Below are positions 60,521-64,000 of a DNA stretch of 64,000 nt, piece by piece. The position numbers and the translations under genes were made by a program. Each line of letters starts with the position of its first letter. The stretch's first letter is position 1. This DNA comes from Sphingomonas psychrotolerans (GTDB lineage Bacteria; Pseudomonadota; Alphaproteobacteria; Sphingomonadales; Sphingomonadaceae): NCBI RefSeq assembly GCF_002796605.1, contig NZ_CP024923.1, positions 1,798,001-1,862,000 on the forward strand. Reading direction: 5' to 3'. The notes under the pieces were generated by a model. The model was not told the DNA's origin. It searched no databases and saw nothing but the letters and a program-made list of their open reading frames with translations.

Positions 60521-60664
60521 CAGGTGCCGGTTCCCTTATAGCAGCCATGGTGGATGATCGTCTCGGCCCCGCGAGAGGGCATCTTCGGCTCTCTCAAAGA
60601 CGCATTGGCGAAAGCGAAACGCTGCCCGCGAACCATAGCTGGCGCCCCGGTGGGGAACCCTGCC

Positions 60665-61081
60665 TCAATCCTTCGGGCGAACCCATCGGGCAAAAATCCT
60701 GTTCGCCGAAATAGCATCGAAAGTCCCATCGTCAGAAACGACCCGATAGTGTTTGTAGGGCTGATCGGGAAACCATAGCTTATCCCGGTGAAGCGCTAGC
60801 CAGGTAGAATTCTCGACTTCCATCAAAGGCCATAGGTATCTGTCGAATTTCGGGTTTTTCAGCCTCGGGTAATCGTCGGATATATGGGTCACCGGGCCGG
60901 CGGTTTCGCTGAAACAACCAAACACCTCGGCGGCGATGTCGATGAGCAGATCCTGTTCATGCCCATAGAACGAATAGACACACCTGAGTATGACCTCCTC
61001 AGGGCTACCTTCGATCTCGATGCCGACGGGTAGTTGCGGCAGATCTCGAAGCGGGAACCAGGGCGTGCTGACGTTGTCCAT
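60665..61081 (-). CDS. hypothetical cytoplasmic protein in low-GC stretch
   Basis: 138 residues from the ATG at 61081 (an upstream in-frame ATG at 61141 is also possible). No recognised family. It is rich in aromatic and acidic residues (FYGHEQDLLIDIAAEVFGCFSE, YLWPLMEVENSTWLALHRDK), has no signal peptide or membrane segment and is coded with lower GC than the neighbours. Its size and composition resemble small immunity-type proteins, but no toxin gene is adjacent. Confidence 0.5.
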   Translation of the reverse strand: MDNVSTPWFPLRDLPQLPVGIEIEGSPEEVILRCVYSFYGHEQDLLIDIAAEVFGCFSETAGPVTHISDDYPRLKNPKFDRYLWPLMEVENSTWLALHRDKLWFPDQPYKHYRVVSDDGTFDAISANRIFARWVRPKD

Positions 61082-61300
61082 GGCCGATGGTATGCCGAAG
61101 ACCCGCGCGGCGGCAACGTGCTTCCCGCCAATCGCGGGCATTCGTGCGCGGCCGAGCGCAGAAAGCGGACTGGCAGCTAACGCCCCACACGCGGACGTTC
61201 ACGATCATTCGCCGTCGGCATGTTAGCAGACAAACGGTTGGAGGCCGCGTTATACAACCTGCGAGAGCGCTTGGCTTGCTCAGCTATGCGGTTCGAGTTC

Positions 61301-61696
61301 TCATGCAGGAATGTGGATACCACAAAGCTTGTGGCCGTCCGGGTCCCGAAAATAGGCTAGCTCAATCACTCCCAGCGCCGTCTTGCGAGACCCAGGAGGC
61401 GCCTCAATCGACGTACCGCCGTTGGCGACTGCGACGTCGTGGAACTGCTTTACCTGCTCAGGCGAGTCACACAAAAACGCGACGGTGCTGCCGTTTGCCA
61501 CTGTCGCTGCCTCATTGTTGATCGGCTGCGTCACAATGAATCTGGTGCCATTCCCGTGCCGGTAGAAAAGGCGAGTATGGCCGCTATTGGATATGTTCAG
61601 CGTAGCCCCACTTACGCCGAGGACGCCGAGCACTTTATCGTAGAAGCGCTTAGAGCGCTCGATGTCGTTAGATCCAACCATCGTGTGGAAGAGCAC
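61301..61696 (-). CDS. VOC (glyoxalase/bleomycin-resistance) superfamily protein
   Basis: 131 residues, one double beta-alpha-beta-beta-beta unit. It starts LFHTMVGSNDIERSKRFYDKVLG and ends ELAYFRDPDGHKLCGIH, the usual VOC pattern with His and Glu ligand positions. A dimer would bind a metal or a small molecule. Substrate unknown. Codon use is somewhat AT-richer than the core genes. Confidence 0.8.
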   Translation of the reverse strand: MLFHTMVGSNDIERSKRFYDKVLGVLGVSGATLNISNSGHTRLFYRHGNGTRFIVTQPINNEAATVANGSTVAFLCDSPEQVKQFHDVAVANGGTSIEAPPGSRKTALGVIELAYFRDPDGHKLCGIHIPA

Positions 61697-61931
61697 GTGT
61701 TTTCTCCTGCCGGAGGGTTGCCTTGGCCGAGGTCAGCCGCACAAGCAATCGTCCAAGCCGGTGACCTGCCTCCGATGGCGCATCATCGGACCGGCCGCGC
61801 TTCCGCGAAACGGCAGCTATCCCGCCTTAAGTTCCTGGAAGCGGTCGGTCAGCAAACCACCAGTTCCGGACATTCGCGCTGCCGGTAAGGCGCGACCGGG
61901 CGAGAGGTACCCCCGCCCGGCCGCGCGGTCG

Positions 61932-62171
61932 TCAGGCCCAGCTGCGCCCGTCGGGGCCGGCGCAGCCATAAGGCGGCAGCTGGCCGGGGAAGCGTTCCTT
62001 CAGCTTGTGGCAGCCCCATGTGCGCAACGGGCCGGGCATGTAGCCGTTCAGCGTGATGCCCACTTCGTCATAGGGCGTGTCCGAGCTCGTGACATAACGA
62101 TGCCAGCGAAAGCCGATCATCACGGTCACGCCGATCAGCACGACGCACAAAATCTGGATGGCCTTTTTCAT
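61932..62171 (-). CDS. small membrane-anchored hypothetical protein
   Basis: 79 residues from the ATG at 62171, GGGGAG upstream. One N-terminal helix (AIQILCVVLIGVTVMIGF) is followed by a short soluble part with two Cys (WGCHKLKERF, YGCAGPDG) and many Pro/Gly. It may be an exported disulfide-containing protein anchored in the inner membrane. A GC-rich inverted repeat (61890-61902 / 61914-61926) just downstream may end its transcript. Lies 81 bp from lepA on the same strand. Confidence 0.6.
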   Translation of the reverse strand: MKKAIQILCVVLIGVTVMIGFRWHRYVTSSDTPYDEVGITLNGYMPGPLRTWGCHKLKERFPGQLPPYGCAGPDGRSWA

Positions 62172-62252
62172 TCGAACTCCCCTTTTAAACGGAGCCGGGC
62201 ACGTCGCAGCAAATCCGCGCCGCCGCAACCGCGAAGGGCGGCGTTCGGGTGC

Positions 62253-64000
62253 TTATTCCTCGCCCATCCTGAGCGCGGCGATGAACGCCTCTTGCGGGAT
62301 CGACACCGATCCATATTCGCGCATCTTCGCCTTGCCCTTCTTCTGCTTCTCGAGCAGTTTGCGTTTACGCGTGGCATCGCCGCCATAGCATTTCGCGGTG
62401 ACGTCCTTGCGCATCGCGCTGATCGTCTCGCGCGCGATCACCTTGCCGCCGATCGCCGCCTGGATCGGGATCTTGAACAAATGGCGCGGAATAAGTTCCT
62501 TCAGCCGCTCGACCATGCCGCGTCCGCGCACTTCGGCGGTGGCGCGGTGGACGATCATGCTCAGCGCATCGACCGGCTCCTCGTTGACGAGGATGCCCAT
62601 CTTCACCAGATCGCCCGCGCGGTGGCCGATCTGTTCGTAATCGAAGCTGGCATAGCCCTTTGAAAGCGACTTCAGCCGGTCGTAAAAGTCGAACACCACT
62701 TCGTTGAGCGGCAGCTCGTAGGTTACCTGTGCCCGGCCGCCGACATAGGTCAGGTTCTTCTGGATGCCGCGCCGTTCCTGGCACAGCTTCAGGATCGAGC
62801 CGAGATATTCGTCGGGGACGTAGATCACTGCCTGGATCCACGGCTCCTCGATCTCCTCGATCTTGGTTGGATCGGGCATGTCGGCCGGGTTGTGCAGCTC
62901 GATCTCGCCATTGTTGTGGGTGAGCTTGATCTTGTAGACCACCGACGGCGCGGTGGTGATCAGGTCGAGATCATATTCGCGGGTCAGCCGCTCCTGGATG
63001 ATCTCGAGGTGGAGCAGGCCGAGGAAGCCGCAGCGGAAGCCGAAGCCCAATGCCGCGCTGGTCTCCATCTCGAAGCTGAAGCTGGCGTCGTTGAGGCGCA
63101 GCCGCGAGATGCTTTCGCGCAGTTTCTCGAAGTCCGCGGCGTCGACCGGGAACAGGCCGCAAAAGACGACCGGCTGGACTTCCTTGAAGCCGGGAAGCGC
63201 GTGCGGCGTGGGGCGTTTGGCGTCGGTGAGGGTGTCGCCGACGCGGGCCTGGGCGACTTCCTTGATCTGCGCGGTGATGAAGCCGATCTCGCCGGGGCCG
63301 AGGTCGGGGAGCTGCTCGATCTTGGGGCGGAAGGCGCCGACCCGGTCGATCAGATGCGTCGTGCCCGCGGCCATGAACTTGATCTGCTGGCCCTTCTTGA
63401 TCGTCCCGTCGATCACCCGGACGAGGATGACGACGCCGAGATAGGAATCGTACCAGCTGTCGACCAGCATCGCCTTGAGCGGGGCGTCGGCATCGCCCTT
63501 GGGCGCGGGGATCCGCTCGACGATCGCGTCGAGGATCTCCTCGATGCCGATCCCCGATTTGGCGCTGGCGAGCACCGCGTTCGAGGCGTCGATGCCGATG
63601 ATCTCCTCGATCTCGTGGCGGACCTTTTCGGGCTCGGCGCTGGGCAGATCGATCTTGTTGATCACCGGGATGATCTCGTGGTCGTGCTCGATCGATTGAT
63701 AGACATTGGCGAGCGTCTGCGCCTCGACGCCCTGCGCGGCGTCGACGACGAGGAGCGCGCCCTCGCAGGCGGCGAGGCTGCGGCTGACTTCATAGGCGAA
63801 ATCGACATGGCCGGGGGTGTCCATCAGGTTGAGGACATGGCCCTTCCAGTCGAGGCGCACGGTCTGCGCCTTGATGGTGATCCCGCGCTCCTTCTCGATG
63901 TCCATATTGTCCAGCACCTGGGAAGACATCTCACGTTCTGAGAGTCCCCCGGTGCGCTGGATCAGCCGGTCGGCCAGGGTCGACTTGCCGTGGTCAATGT
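62253..64000 (-). CDS. lepA: elongation factor 4 (LepA), partial at window edge
   Basis: The frame is open to the right edge, so the N-terminus (about the first 20 residues) is missing. It covers [14 protein letters not shown] (P-loop region), [13 protein letters not shown] (G3), NKIDLPSA (G4), the translation-factor beta domains and the C-terminal LepA-specific domain ([20 protein letters not shown]). The GTPase back-translocates stalled ribosomes. Sequence is normal throughout. Confidence 0.98.
   Translation of the reverse strand, partial: IDHGKSTLADRLIQRTGGLSEREMSSQVLDNMDIEKERGITIKAQTVRLDWKGHVLNLMDTPGHVDFAYEVSRSLAACEGALLVVDAAQGVEAQTLANVYQSIEHDHEIIPVINKIDLPSAEPEKVRHEIEEIIGIDASNAVLASAKSGIGIEEILDAIVERIPAPKGDADAPLKAMLVDSWYDSYLGVVILVRVIDGTIKKGQQIKFMAAGTTHLIDRVGAFRPKIEQLPDLGPGEIGFITAQIKEVAQARVGDTLTDAKRPTPHALPGFKEVQPVVFCGLFPVDAADFEKLRESISRLRLNDASFSFEMETSAALGFGFRCGFLGLLHLEIIQERLTREYDLDLITTAPSVVYKIKLTHNNGEIELHNPADMPDPTKIEEIEEPWIQAVIYVPDEYLGSILKLCQERRGIQKNLTYVGGRAQVTYELPLNEVVFDFYDRLKSLSKGYASFDYEQIGHRAGDLVKMGILVNEEPVDALSMIVHRATAEVRGRGMVERLKELIPRHLFKIPIQAAIGGKVIARETISAMRKDVTAKCYGGDATRKRKLLEKQKKGKAKMREYGSVSIPQEAFIAALRMGEE

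Noticed and set aside
61890..61926. GC-rich inverted repeat as a sure terminator
   Set aside because: No T run on either side and one mismatch; noted only as a possible end of the small membrane protein transcript.

Overview
The window is a GC-rich alphaproteobacterial chromosome segment, most likely from Sphingomonas or a close sphingomonad. Supporting signs are the RpoB/RpoC, NusG and ribosomal protein sequences, paired M16 peptidases, DUF885, CocE and WD40-amidohydrolase exported proteins, TTGAC-type promoters and short GC-rich intergenic palindromes. I found no rRNA, tRNA, CRISPR array or insertion sequence. Both ends are incomplete: a decayed metallophosphoesterase remnant on the left, and lepA running off on the right.

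Layout. 0-6 kb: exported hydrolases (DUF885, TolB/WD40-amidohydrolase). 6-11 kb: a metal-efflux group (His-rich exported protein, CzcB-like adaptor, CzcA-like pump). 11-14 kb: a translationally coupled bioF-bioD-bioA operon, then a multiply frameshifted gene remnant. 15-44.5 kb: the classical secE-nusG-rplKA-rplJL-rpoBC block, present in order but split into three parts. Between rplA and rplJ lie PilZ, an HTH/Clp-N pair, an L,D-transpeptidase and a PL1 lyase. Between rplL and rpoB lie about 13 kb holding DUF3060, DUF808, two paralogous Pro/Ala-rich membrane proteins, a multipass membrane protein, an M16 peptidase pair, a frameshifted metallopeptidase and a CocE hydrolase. Each core block has its own candidate promoter or terminator.

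44.6-49.9 kb: DUF1993, a ketopantoate-reductase-like enzyme, the modABC molybdate importer, an SdpR/SdpI-like repressor-membrane protein pair and an SDR. 50-55.5 kb: an accessory segment with an AT-richer beta-helix protein, a GT2 glycosyltransferase and a protein joining a DegT-type PLP aminotransferase to an FAD/NAD(P) oxidoreductase. 56-59.2 kb: an EcoRII-type restriction-modification system (HTH-cytosine methyltransferase, Vsr, EcoRII-like nuclease). 59.2-62.2 kb: small accessory genes, including an uncharacterised protein behind a LexA-like box and a solitary Flp pilin.

Features most worth attention: the DegT-FAD fusion; the HTH/Clp-N operon with twin GTCAAC-N4-GTTGAC palindromes; the SdpR/SdpI-like pair whose operator sits inside its promoter; the EcoRII/Vsr system; the homopolymer frameshift in the metallopeptidase; and the dispersed RNA polymerase/ribosomal protein cluster. 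Three accessory genes also appear to start at or next to their predicted transcription start (leaderless).
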